From Mansonella perstans (taxonomy: Eukaryota > Nematoda > Chromadorea > Rhabditida > Onchocercidae): a stretch of 64,000 nt of DNA. Below the pieces are notes generated by a model. It saw only the letters and a list, made by a program, of their open reading frames with translations, had not been told where the DNA came from and did no database searches. Of this stretch, positions 41,101-54,065 are shown piece after piece. Numbering within the stretch: position 1 is the stretch's first letter; each line of letters begins with the position of its first letter. The DNA lies in the NCBI GenBank assembly GCA_037074765.1, contig JBAMDO010000018.1:186001-250000 (forward strand), written 5' to 3'. The translations under genes and the position numbers were made by a program.

Positions 41101-44100
41101 CATGCATACATATGCTATTGACATTACCGTAAAATGATCATTTGTTTTACTGTAAAAAAAAAGAACATTTCGCTAAATTCATCTTATCACTTATCAGCAT
41201 GGATCAGATGATTCCTTTATCATAGATCATTTATCAATGAATAACAGCAGAGCTCTCCTTCTGTCCTAGTGTTTATTAGTGAACGCTGTACAATTCCTTC
41301 CTTTCATCAATTCTTTTTAACGAAGAAATGGAATGATAAATTGCCATTTCAAATATCTATCAATGATAGCTTTTCTTCGTCCATTAATTGTATTCGGTAT
41401 TGGTTATTTGACACAGGGGACCATCACAAATTTAGCTTTTAAGCAATTTCAATCTGAAATAAATGAACTGTAATATATATCATTTATTAGTGAGTGCTGC
41501 ATAATTCATTCATGTAATTCAAATCTAATGTATATTAGATCAATGTTTAAAAAAAAAAGCGTAGAGTTAAAGAAGTGAAATGAAGAAGATTGTTCCATAA
41601 GCTAAATTATTTAGCAACTTAATTTTGCGAAGCTTTTTTTTTGTCACTTAAATTTGAATTTTTTTCAATTTCTAGTTTTTATGGTCATTTGAAACAATTA
41701 CGATAGAGCTATAAAAAATATAAATTATATTTAAACGAAAAAGTTGTCTTCAAGCATTTTTCAAACAATTTTGAGTGAGGGAAAAAACCATTAAATTTAT
41801 TTTTGCTAGTTTTAATTTACAATAGTTTAATTCCTTTTCTTTGCTCAATGATTGGAAAAAGAAGTGATGACAAACATGATCTTTTATTTTCATTAATTTC
41901 ATTGCTTCATTTAATTGAATTTATTTAAATTAATTTAATTGTATTTGAATTGTGAAAAATCTATTAGCTAAAAATGTTAAATTTGTGGGAAAAAAAATTT
42001 TAGAATGAAAATAGCCTAACAGCAAACAGATATTCGAAGTCATTACTATGCTAAAAGTTTTATATAACGGATATAAAAGGCGATAGCAAAACCATAGAAA
42101 TGTTCCATTTTAAATTTATTAACTGCCATCGTTTGATATTTGATGAATAACATTGACTGTCAACAAATCATCCTGTCCACTTGTCAAATCATCCTTCTGT
42201 CCATTCTCATTTATTCGCCATTACTTTGTCTTCCTCTCTCTCTCTCTCTCTCTCGTACAAACAAAATTTTACAAAATTGCCGGAAGAAATGATAAAACAG
42301 AAGTGTAAATTCAAAATTCTAGGAATAAAAACTAAAGAAATTTTATCAGCAGTTAAAAAATTTTGTCAATGGATGTTTGAAAAAAAACAATTCAATCTTT
42401 CATCAATGAATTAAAATTTTGCTCAAAGTGTTTTTCTTTTTTTTCTTTCAGCTCAAATTTGAAAAGTTATTAAATTGCACAAATATTTCTCTTAATGAAT
42501 TCGAATCTGTTCAAAACTTCGATTTCAATAAGTGCAGGATAAAAATAATTTTAAGATTCATTTGTTTTTGACGTAAAAACTGCATACGCATACAATCTAA
42601 CAAATACGTCATGAACAAGCAGATTAAAAGGAAAGTACTGTGACATACTTATTAGATTAGGAATATCTAATCGACAATTCAAAAATACGAGGATCTGAAA
42701 GCACTTATTTATTTATTAAGTTCTTTGACACCAATGTTGTAACAACAACAGTCATTCAAAATTCAAATTATCAAGAGAAAAGTTTGATCGCTGAGATTGC
42801 AAGCGATGATAATATCATCGGATCTAGTATTTCTGGTTTTTTTTTTTGCAGAATAAAATTTCTAAATAACATGAAATGAAGTTTTTTTTTTCTTTTTTTT
42901 GTTAGAAATATGTCTAAATAGGAAATTTTTTACCCACCTAATAATAATATATGGCTAAAAAAAATATCTGAATTCAATCAGTCAAAAATATCCGAATTCA
43001 ATTAGTCAAAGCTTATTACTTCTGCAGTACTTTTGCAATCAATCTTCAAAGTAAATTACGAATAAAATTAATTAATAAACATGACATAAAAAAAATTCGA
43101 CGAAAAATAACATCAGGGTTTTTTGTCTTATTTGTTGAATAAATCTTCGTTGAAATAATAATGTACATCAATTATTTGCTTCACATTTAATTTTTGCCAC
43201 TCTGTTTTTTTAACAATTTGTTCATATTTTTTTTTTTTGTTTGTTGTATAAAAATTTATTACAGCAGCTTTTTATAAAAAAAAAATCAAAAAAATACCGC
43301 ATTTGAATCAGTAAAGAGCTTCCCAGAAAATTTAAAACTTATAATAAAATGACTAAAATAGCAAAAAAAAAAACCCTTCGGAAATTTCGAATGAAATCTT
43401 ATCAGTGTCAAAGTTCAGTAATGATAGAATGACTTTAAATTGTAATTCGTGCAACAAAAAGTCTTAAAATAAATCTTAGCACACTTTTGATTTTAAAATC
43501 TTTTTGAAGTATTATTTCGAATTTGTGATTTGAAATTTTTTCACCTTTTTAAACTTTTTTTTTTTTTTGAGGAAAGAGGAGAAAGTTTTAATACTAGTTA
43601 GTCTAGCAATACAAAAATGTCATAATTTACATAATTGGAAAAGATCTTTATTTTATAGCAAAAAAAAAGAAAAATTAAAAATTGAGCGTAACATGAAATA
43701 ATAGACCAAAAATAACTGTGAAGCAAAAAAAAAAATTTGAACTTTGAACTATACCTAAAAATTATCAATCAAAACTACGAATCATCACAGAGATATTATT
43801 GCTAATATTTTTTCGTGCAGTATCAATTAAGTATCAATTTTGATGAATTAACATAATTTTGCTAATTTTTGCATTTTACATGATTTAGTCTAAATACTGT
43901 CATTTCTGAACACATTAATCATGCTGCTAAAGCCAGATGAATTGTCTATGATAATGATTGGTCAGAGATAAAGCCAAATTTGTCAAAGTTTTTAATACTT
44001 TGCATTTATATCCAATATTCAAAGTATGAACTAACAATCCTATCTGTATATGGCATTCCAAACATTCTGGAAGAAATTTCGTCATAAACAAATATATCAC

Positions 44101-44128
44101 TAAACTGTAACAACAGCTCTTCTCTGAA
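38109..44128. other. Gene-poor interval between flp-24 and the Hox gene
   Basis: About 6 kb of AT-rich DNA with homopolymer runs. Contains a 33-bp tandem repeat that is open for 49 codons (40535-40684, separate entry) and a CT microsatellite near 42235-42255. A minus-strand stretch at about 39.62-39.72 kb has higher GC and reads NTGQIKAKKGQILLVTTIGS, possibly an old coding relic, but nothing supports a gene. Confidence 0.5.
40535..40684 (+). repeat. 33-bp tandem repeat with LEA-like 11-residue frame
   Basis: Three to four copies of a 33-bp unit are open in one frame. They encode an 11-residue repeat of the form DKxEKxKNYVT (DKREKVKNYVT, DKVKKVKNYVT, DEGEKAKNYVA, then DKREKMS), preceded by ATG and a stop just upstream. 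Eleven-residue charged amphipathic repeats are the hallmark of group 3 LEA proteins, which nematodes have. However, the frame is only 49 codons, ends in a poly-T tract and has no clear flanking splice sites. It may be an exon of an unseen gene, a relic or chance repeat. Confidence 0.4.
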
Positions 44129-47100
44129 TTATTCATCTTTTAGACTGGACATCATCAGGTGCGAACTACATGATTGGTCCACTGATGACCTTTGCTTTTG
44201 TTTTTTGTCTTTCATTCGCCGATTCTAAAAATTTGAGCAATAATTAAAATACTTAAACAGCGCAAAAAAAAAAATTCCAGTGTAAATAAATAATAGAATT
44301 AAATCAATGATTTCAAGAACTAATCATTATCAGTCAATAAATTAAACAAACTTTGTCAAACATCAATCAATACTTGTATCCTTTGATAGTATCATTTTGT
44401 AATTTATCCTCAAGCAGTTTAAAATGATTTCAAAAATTTTTCCAAAAAAATTACCATAATATTTTATTGTTGCTCAAATATTTTTATGTACTGCCAGTAT
44501 CAATCAATCAATAAATTGTATCAACAAAACAGTAAATTTATTCTGTAATGAATGAAGATGAAAATTAAAATGGCAAAATTGAAAATTTTTACCTGAAACC
44601 AAATTTTCACCTGCCTCTCGGATAAGTATAAATTTTTGGCTAATTCATATCGTTTTTGTTTGCTAACATAAGTATTGTACAGGAATTCCTTCTCGAGTTC
44701 CAGTGTTTGATATTTGGTGTATGGTTTCCGTTTTTTCCTTGATGATATATTTCCAGTCCAGTCTAATGTTGCATCTGTAAAATATTTCAGCCTTCTTATT
44801 AACTTTTAAAAAATCATTCAATCTTTTTCATAAATGAATGAAAGACTTCATTTGCTAATTAATTAACAAGATTAAATTGAATGTTTCTAAAATTGAAATT
44901 TCTATGCTAGATGCTTAAAAAGGTATGCCATTTCATAATTTACTTTAATGAACGTGCAGAAATTTTGCGATAATTATTATTGTGCTAATAATAGAAGCGG
45001 GGAAAATTTTAATTTCACCAGAAATGGAAACTTTAAATATTTTATTTTAATTCAATTAAACTTAAATTCAAAAAAATTATGAAAATTGTTAATACAATGT
45101 AGCAAAGTTTAATGCCATGCAATACAGTCCCAACACTGAGACTATCAATCGTATACATTCGATCAGTAATTACTAACTGCATTTACAGCGTAGATCGACC
45201 TCAGGAACCCACTCATTAACCGAACCCCTAATTACTCCAATTTTGTGTGTCTGAAGTTTAATCTTAGAACTTGAAGTTATTCTAATACTAAAGTAAAATA
45301 TTTAAAATTACAAACTTTTCAAGAAATTAAAATTTTTCCATTTCCATTATAAGCACATTATAATTTTTACAATTTTTTGAATATTTGCAATTTTTCAAAT
45401 TTCAATTTTGAATATCTGAGCGCAGTCAAATATAGTAGAAAAGTAAGTTAAGAAGCATTTATAATAGAATTATAGCAAACGCTGATGTCATCGATAATCC
45501 ATATAAAGGTTTCTGATGTTAAACTTTGAAATAATTTATTTAATTTCAATCTTTCATAGTCCCTTTAGACTTTTCTTGACTAGATTGTCCATAAGAAAAA
45601 ACTGCACGAATGCAAAAAAGAAAAGAAACAACCCCAAGTAACTAATTAGTTAATTAATTATTTTTACTTTAAGAACTTCCAATTTTCAAAATATCTTGGC
45701 CAAACTTACATCCCTCTTTCTCTTTTTTTTTGGATAATTTATTTTTTATTTTTCATTGTATTCTTCCGCATCTCAATTAATGCAAATCTCATTAACTTTG
45801 TTAGCCAAAATCATTGTAAGTGGATACTGGCAGCTAATCTGTTGCAAATTTTTGTAACTGCGCCATAAAAACCTAAAGCAACAGATGGTTAAAAATAATT
45901 AGGCCTCGAAATTGAGCGGTCTTGGAGAGAATTAAAATGAATTGAATAGCATTTATATTGGTTGAAAGATGAATATATCAATCAGCTACCGTATTCCTCA
46001 TATTATAACTTTCTTTTTTCCTTTAATGCTTAAATTCTCTTTTTGCTTCTATCACTTTGTAATCATAACTTAATTAAGACATTAATTTTCCATGTGTAAT
46101 AAAATTTTATGAATATTTTAAATGGCTTATTGTTTTATGCAAGTTTTTCAGGCAAAGCTCAGTGTCATAGCTTAATCATTTCTTGATCAAGTGACTAGTC
46201 TTCACCAATACTATCACGATACTTGGCTCTTGATGTTCCAATCTAATTTGAGTGTATCAAATGCTCCTGCAAACATTCATAAGTGATTCCAAACTATTTG
46301 AACTGATCACTTGATTTTTGCCTTGAAATTCCCGGAAAGTTAATTTTTTTCCTGAAATTCCCAGAAACAATTCCTAGAAACATATACGAAAATTTTGGCA
46401 AAAATAAAGCAGAAATTTTAAAGAAACCTTCGAAAATGAAATGCAGCAGTAATAACGATTATTTGAAAAAAAATTCTTGCAATTTAATTTTATCCAATTT
46501 CACGTTTTGAACTTTACTAGTGTATATATATCACCTGGTTCTTGATAAATGCTCATCTCAACATTACAATGAGTCAATTAAAATCATTGCTAGCTTCTTA
46601 CTTAATTGAATGAACTTTTGTCCAGAATTAAAAATGCAATAAATCCGCACCTATTGATCAAAATCAATAAGCACCCACTTTTAAATAAATCAACTTTTAA
46701 CTTTCATTATCTTCATCAATGATCAGCAATGAAATCAACTGATCAACAATGAAATCAAGGAATCTCATGATTTATTGAACAGGAAAATTTTTTTACTTTT
46801 TTAAATCAATGAAAGAAATCGAGAAAAAAAATTCCAGGAAATTTCATTTATCCGTAATACTTCAATCGTATTATTTAGGCATATATCTTTCGTGCTGGAA
46901 AATTGCAAATAATTCAACTATTTGCTATGCAAATAAATCGATTTCCTTAAACAAACAATAAATTGAATTGATGCAAAGTGAAACTACAGTATTCCAATCT
47001 TAAAGTATAAGGAGACGAGCAAACATATTATTTTTTCCAACCGGAGAAAACACCGAGCAGCTCAGGAGAAGCTTTTTGAAAATTATGAAAGAAAGAAGAG

Positions 47101-50100
47101 ATACCAATTGGTTTATGTTACAGTAATTTTCAGCTGATCGTTGTCGTTGTTGTAGGAAATATGACTATTTGCGAAGAGATGAAAAATCTGATATGCCTTT
47201 TTTTTTTTTTTTTTATACGATCCGATTAGACAAATTCCGGAACGGTCAAATGAGCCAAAGAGAAGATAGTAAAAGAATTGATATTTATCAAATGAGGACA
47301 TCTGCAACGTATCGGTAATAAAAAGGGACAAAGTAGAAAGATGAGAGAGAATGTTCAAGTGTATGAATCAATTAAAAAGGTAAAAAGAAAATTTTCAAAT
47401 TTTAATCAGAAAATAATATTTAATAAAATGTGCATTTCATTGGTTGTATTAGCAATCATTAATTTATTCAAATTATTCATTTATGTTACCGAAAACAAAA
47501 AATGAATAATAAAACAATTCATTCGTTTTCACAGATTTCAACAAATGCTCTTTTCGGATAAAATGCAATTTGTTAAAAAAAAAAAAGAAATTGCCGTTCC
47601 AGTTTTTTAAATCTATAATTGAATTAATTATTTAAAAAAAAATTAAGAAAAATTTCCTTTCATTTTTTTTAATCTAAAATGAATTAATTAAATAAATTAA
47701 TGACAACAAAGGGTATAATTTAAAAATTTCCCCTAAAAGTTATGAAATGAAAACTAAGCAATTAGTGTTGAGAAGAAAAAAAATCGATGATATTAGCCAG
47801 TTAATTCGAATGATAAATGATATTGATGATGATAATGATATTTACTATAAGTGCCTAACAAGCTTATTTCAATAAACATTCTATGAATGGTGTCGGTATT
47901 ACGCAAAGAATCCTTATCAGACATCAGTATCTCTTACACAGATGATAGATTGAACCTTTATTTTCCTTCACATATACGATGATCAAAAAAGTAACAATCC
48001 ATATTCTTGTCGTTTACTTTTCGAATTACTGTATCTACAAAAAGATGACAGGCGGCACACTTTTCGAAAACAGAAATGATCTATGAATGAAAAAATTATA
48101 ATTTGGAATTATCTCTAACGTGAATATTTGCGCTTACTTTTAAAAAGATTACTATCTGACAAAAAGTTTTGTGCATTTGATGTAGATTTAATGATGAATA
48201 ATTGAATCCATTGATTGATTGATAAATAATAATTCTCTTGAAATATTACCGCCTCTTATCAATTTTCATCCAAACTAACATCTCAATTCTTTCTTATTAC
48301 ATTATTTAATAATTTTAAAGTAATATTCTTAAGCACAAAGATATATCATATATATATATGTAAATAAGAAAAAAAATATATATATATATATATATACATT
48401 TGTATACGTATTCAAAATAAAAAGTAGAAACGAAAATTGATAGACTAAAAGCAATTATGAATAAATGTAAATAAAACCTTTTGAAATATCACCAGTTTCG
48501 ATAATTTTGAAAATTTTCGGGCAAAAAAGACCGTAAAAATAGCAAACGAATTTCACTTGATTTATCAAAAAATTTATTAAATTTTGATTAATTCCATCAT
48601 TTACAAATGTTTTTTTCAAATGTAAATTTTATCATTAAAAATATTTCTTGCAAAAAATCAAACATTTAATCAAATTTTCGAGAATCATTGACAGTGGTAA
48701 TTGTATAAATTAGCACATTCATTTCATTATAATTTCAATTAATTTGCATACGCTTATATTTAATTAGTAAAGAAAAATTGATTAAATTTCTCCCTCAGAT
48801 ATTGATAACTATAGCTGAAATTTATGAACCTATGCAATACCTTTTCCCAGAACACGATTAGATATCATCAAAAGTTTCTGCCGCAAATATCGTTTCTGTT
48901 TCTGGAGACGGAAAAAAGGCCAATTTTTATGGCCGTAAAAAATTGTTTTGTTATCCCATTCGAGGCTAAATAATGACGGCGGCATTTTTATGTTTATTTT
49001 ACCAGCTCAAGAAAAGAAAGATTACAAGTCATCCTCAAAAAATATACATCTGAAAGTAATTTTAGGAAAGATCTAATCGAGTACGTAAGTTTATAAAATT
49101 TAATAGGCAATGAAATTAAAAAGCGAAAAGTGTCCAGAAATTATTTTTGTGAAAATTAATCAATAGCTAAAGTACAGTATCAGAATACTTAAAAAAAGCA
49201 TATGCTGTAATAATTTTAAAATAGAGTGCAGAACACACCAAAATTGCTAGTATTTCTGCGCTGTCCCTTCAAATATCTGGCCAATTCAAACATTCTATAA
49301 AATAATTTAGATTTGAACTATTTGTTTCAATTTAGAGAATCCGCAAAATTTAAATGCAAATCAATAAAGAACTTGTTTGAATAATGAAAATGATTTTAAA
49401 CTGGTCAAGTTGTTTGTGCAAACATTATGAAAAATGAAATGATTCATTTAAAAATTTGCAAGACTTCAAAGCTTTTTCCATCTTCCTCGAATTTACTGTA
49501 TGTATTTCGTGATCCTCATTATCCATGGATGATAATTTGGATATCACGTAACAAATGGATTTTTGAAGCAGATGATACTAGCAATATTATAATAGCAACG
49601 AATACAATAGAAATATAAAATTATTTCTTCAAAAATGTCGTAAAATAAGATTAAGATCCAATATTGAGACATTTTTTTATGGATTCCTCTCACATCTTAC
49701 ATTTTGGTAACACCTGCATACGATACTGTTCAATACCGATTGGTAACCTCAGCAATATCTTGACCTTACAATCTCACATTACTCTTTACTCAAAATTTTT
49801 CTTACTTAAGTTAATGGTTAAATTATTTGTTATAGTAAAGTTACCATAAATTTATCCACTGAAAAAATTTTAACGAATGTTGAAATTAGATGATTTTCTT
49901 GTTTTAATGCATTTCATGTTATCATCAAACTGTCATCAAAATTTGTTAAATCTATTAATGCGTAAGCTGTAAACTTCGTAGAGTTGTTTGTTTTTAAAAT
50001 TATTTAGCGAAGTTAAAAGTTGTTTAAATTCTGAATAGCTTATATTAACTTTTCCTTTTTTTTACGTTCTTCTTTCCGAGAGTTTATTTTCTTTAATTCA

Positions 50101-53100
50101 ATGCGATATCAAGTGGAATGAAAAAAGAAAAGTGGAAGTTGAAGAAATTTAAAATTTGCACAGGAGCTAATGAGGATAGTAAAAGTCTCAGTGACCATGT
50201 TACATCAAAGTCATTCCGCTCGCATATTACCAGCATTTTATTTTCAATTTACACCGGACATCTGGATTTGTCTGATATTTAGAGCTCCTGTATTTTTCTC
50301 ACACTTGCATCTGCACTCTAAAATGCTTAATATTTGAATTGATCCGTTTAAGCAATTAATTCTTCAAAGAAATACATAATTAATTTATGAAATTTAATTC
50401 TGGAAAAAAAAGACGAAGCTAAATATGTGCAATTATTTATATTTACCGTGCTGTAAACTTTTATCTCTGTTAAAACAATGAATTTTTTAATTAAGAATGC
50501 ATCAGCTATTCTGTATGTTAAATGAAATCGAAGTAGTAGTAATAAGTGTTTAAAAATATCAACATTTTTCATGTTCAACAATTACAATTGTAAATTATTT
50601 AAAAATTCAAAGAATAAATTTCAAAACTGTTACCTAATTCTGATACTGTCACCTAATTCCCGCAAGTTTATTACTATTTTCTAGACTCAAAAGAGATGAG
50701 AAATTTTTCAGGTTCAAGCTAATAATATATGTATAGGTATATTTTTGACTTCTTGTAAATTATTTACAAATTTAAAGAATAAATTTCAAAATTGTGACCT
50801 AATTGATTCCTAAAAGTTTCTTATCATCTTATCATCCTCAAAAGTGATAGGGATTTTTTTTCAGTTTCAAGCTACTAATATATGCATAAATTTAAAATAC
50901 TTTAAGCTTCATAAATTACCATTTAGTGTTTTATTTTCTGTTGAATTTGCTTCTAAAAAAAAAAAGCATTCAAATGCTATACCTGTAATCGTACAAATAC
51001 AAATTGTCATTCTTATTCGTTGCAATAATATTACAAAATATTAGTATAAATTGCAATAAGAAAGTCTACGAACAATTGCGCCTTTCATTTATAATTTCAT
51101 TAAGAATAATTTTATGGTAGCATTTTTTAACAACATATTAATAGTGCTAATTATAAAATGTAATATATATTAGATCATTATTGATTTCAATTTTAGAAAA
51201 TTTTTATTTATTGATTTTGTTTGTAATTTTATCAATTTGTCCGCATTCCCCCGCCTTCATTTCATCTTATCATTCCTCTTTACAAAGCAATCTATCTTCT
51301 GTAATTGTCCAACTATACAATTTTGCTAAACTTATAACCAGTATTAACAGGAACGGTAACGATCATCCTTTACGCGACAGTCAATTTACTCGATTGCTCG
51401 ACAATACCCTTGAACTATCTTAATTTTTCATCTTCTTCCCTTTCTTTCTCTCTCTCTCCTCTTTTTACATTTCATTTAGCATTCTTTTATAAAATTTTTA
51501 TACGAATTTCATTGGACAAATCTTTAAAATTTCCATATCCTTTTTTTTCTCACTCATTCTTTCTTTCTGTTATATTTTTCGAATTTTTATCAAAACTATT
51601 CAAAATTTTAATGAATTCACCATTTTTGATGTATTCATGATAAAATTCTCAAAATTTTTACTCTCTCTCTCTCTCTCTCTTCGCCAGTGCAGTTTCTTTA
51701 TTATTCGTTATATTTAATTTAAAATTCTCTTTTTTCTTTCTCTCCCTTTTCCGCACTCTTATTCTCTTTTCTTGCCGGTATCTCTTTTAAGTTTTAAAAT
51801 ATTAATGTTATGTGGTGGTAGAATTGATGAACAGTATGATGACATGATATGTCCCCATATATTATTATTCTATTAAGATAATTTCCTCTCACACATTTAG
51901 ATTAAACTGTGAAAAATCTTTGAAAGCACTTCCATAGAGAATGCCTAAAAATAAACGATGTGTGAATGTAAAATAAGCCAATTTAATATTTAAGCCCAAT
52001 AAGGACTGAGATATCAGTGGGGCAAGTTTTTGTTGTGGCTTCATTGTAGAAATGTTAAATTAACGTATATATAAAATTCAATATAGTTAAGCTTATTCTA
52101 ATTTGTAAATATTTTTAGAATAAGCAAACAATGAATTTGACAAAATCAATTTTCTACCAATGATTTTGATGAAAAAGAAAAATTTATAGCAAATGAATGC
52201 AACCATCACTATTCAAATATTATGGTCATGCCAAAATAATGATAACACATGCCATTTCATGAATTAACTTTTTAAGTTAAACATGAATGTAAACACTGCT
52301 TAGTTGTAAATATCACAGTTGCTTATGCACAATAAGCAATACCGTAATATTATAATCCTATCGAAATAATAATTATGCATGCTATTTCATGAATTTAAAA
52401 CTAATTTTCCAAGTTAAACAATAGATGTAAATATTGTCTAATTGCAAATACCGTAGTTGCCTAAGCCCAATACATAATAGTGAAATATTATAGTCTTGCC
52501 AAAATAATGATGACACAAGCCATTTCATGAAGTTAAAATTAACTTTCTAAGTTAATGAGGTATAAATATTTTAGTTGGTTAAGCTGAATAAGTGATATTG
52601 GAATACTATAAGTAATAATGATTTATGCCATCTTATGTAACTGAGCGATTGTAAATGCCTTATTGGTCTATGCTCAATAAGTAATACTTAAATATTGTAG
52701 TCTGGTCAAAATAATGATGATATATGTGATTGTAGAGCAAAAAGACGACTAATTATACATGTCAATAGCAAAAAAAAGAACAAACCTGTTAAGCCAGTCA
52801 TATCGGCTACCATACTTCCAGGATATGGATGCGCACCAAAATGATACTGTTGCGGATAACCGTATGCCCATGAATGTCCAGTGGCTACAGCAGCTGCATG
52901 AGCTGCATGAAAATTAGACCCGTAAAAATCTGCTTGACACATCGGATTCATCATATCGAAACCTAAATGAAAAAAGCTGAAATGAGATAAACTTTTTCCT
53001 AACAATAATACTGTATTAATTGTCAGCAATTTCAATACAAATATTACATTTTAATTAATTACCGAATCATATTAATTAAACAATAAATTTCTTTTCTTTT

Positions 53101-54065
53101 GCAAAAAATTAATTTAAAAAATTTTTTCGTGCTTTCATCGTTTACAAAAATGCAAATGAAATTATTTATTAGTTATTGCAGATTTAAAAAGCATTTGAAA
53201 AATTTGAAAAGAAATGAAAGTATGCGAAGTTACCGGTTGCAGTAGATGGTGAAAGGAAAGCAGCTTTGGCGACAGCATTTGGTGATGGTATTCCTGAGGA
53301 ACCTAATGATGGCACACAGGATGATACTGAAACAAATCTTGTAAAAATACACCCTGAAATCTGAATTTCAAACCAAATTAAAGTTCTCATTTTAGAATGC
53401 AGGAATTTCAAAAATTATTACTACCGGAAGCGGAAGAAACGGAAGCAACGTTAGCAGCAACAGCAGCGGCTTGCTGAACAACAGCTTGTTGCGCAGAGAG
53501 ATGTGCCGCTTGAGCAGCAGCGGCAGCTTGATGCGGAGATGTCCAATCGTAACCATATGGATAATGCTGCGAATGTCCGACATGAGCATGATGCGTACCG
53601 GGCAGACCACTCATCACATTCATCACTTGCGACGATGAAGCAGCCGATGAACTGAAATGTTCTGTGATGTTAAAATAACTAAATATATGATCAGTAAAAT
53701 GGTTCAGTAATATTTTTCCGTCCCTGAAGGGATTGAACCGTGCTTACGGATAGCACCTCCGAAGCTTCAACAATTATTTCTCAAAATTGGATTAATTGTA
53801 TTAAATGATTATAATGACACCTGGTTGCAAGTGCAGGCGGAGTACTGGTCCTGTTGTTGTTGTTGTTGTTGTTTGTTGCGCTTGATACTGAAATACCTGA
53901 AGATGATGCAGCTGTTGCAGCAGCAGCTGTGGTTGCAACTACAGCTATAGAAGCTGGTGTTGCAACATTAGTAGCGGAAAATTTCTGATAAAATGGTTTG
54001 TCCATGAAACTTCCGGAGAAGCCGAACGATGCCGGGTTGTTGATACCGTTCATCACAGAAATCAT
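44129..54065 (-). CDS. php-3: Posterior (Abd-B class) Hox homeodomain protein, PHP-3 type
   Basis: Six exons: 54065-53821, 53651-53425, 53326-53234, 52962-52786, 44774-44593, 44224-44129. They total 1,020 nt (339 residues) and every junction keeps phase. The N-terminal part is low complexity: Ala/Ser/Thr and Asn runs in exon 1, His/Ala/Gln runs in exon 2. Exon 4 has [20 protein letters not shown]. Exons 5-6 encode [57 protein letters not shown] and [12 protein letters not shown]. The W before the domain, the RKKRKPYTK arm and the NTYVSKQKR segment are Abd-B class features, and the [12 protein letters not shown] tail resembles C. elegans PHP-3. A sequence-specific nuclear transcription factor for posterior patterning. 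The ~8 kb intron before the homeobox splits regulatory DNA and a possible alternative first exon. nob-1 is the main alternative name. Confidence 0.93.
48830..48985 (-). CDS. Candidate small ORF / alternative first exon of the Hox gene
   Basis: Inside the large Hox intron, on the same strand, a 51-codon ORF starts AAAAATG at 48985 and reads [40 protein letters not shown], then [11 protein letters not shown] and a stop. It lies in a local island of higher GC. A GT donor at 48840 (AAAAG|GTATTG) would end an exon 48841-48985 in phase 1, the phase needed to join the homeobox exon at 44774. The resulting protein would have 140 residues. No homologue is recognised. The conserved-looking DNA could equally be a regulatory element; this is a hypothesis. 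Confidence 0.3.
   Translation of the reverse strand: MPPSLFSLEWDNKTIFYGHKNWPFFRLQKQKRYLRQKLLMISNRVLGKGIA
48921..48945. promoter_or_regulatory. Palindrome of two posterior-Hox-like sites
   Basis: CAATTTTTATGGCC is followed by its near-complement GGCCGTAAAAAATTG. The left arm contains TTTATGGC and the right arm, read in reverse, TTTTACGGC. Both resemble the TTTAYGRC sites bound by Abd-B/Hox9-13 proteins. Its place in the intron of an Abd-B-class gene suggests autoregulation (inference). Confidence 0.4.
50589..50890. repeat. Diverged tandem duplication, ~166 bp unit x2
   Basis: The block starting TGTAAATTATTTAAAAATTC at 50589 recurs near 50755 (TGTAAATTATTTACAAATTT). Shared landmarks are AAGAATAAATTTCAAAA, CTCAAAAG and TTTCAAGCTA followed by AATATATG. 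It lies in the large Hox intron. Divergence is greater than in the duplication near the first collagen. Confidence 0.75.
52190..52735. repeat. Degenerate tandem repeat, ~100-135 bp units
   Basis: About five diverged units recur. Each has a core like CAAAATAATGATGACACA followed by GCCATTTCATGAA, an AACTTTYYAAGTTAA block, a TGTAAATA(C/T)T block, and CAATAAGYAATA followed by ATATTATAGTC. Cores lie near 52232, 52363, 52498, 52610 and 52706. The array ends about 50 bp from Hox exon 4, inside the intron. Function unknown; it could be a regulatory cluster or a simple satellite. Confidence 0.75.

Noticed and set aside
51181..51423. 80-codon open frame with a hydrophobic start in the Hox intron
   Set aside because: Begins with TTG rather than ATG, is AT-rich, and has no clear cleavage sites or splice partners.
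53711..53765. tRNA-like stretch in the first Hox intron (TCCCTGAAGGGATTGAACC)
   Set aside because: It resembles a T-loop on the minus strand, but the T-stem does not pair and no matching acceptor or anticodon arm could be built.
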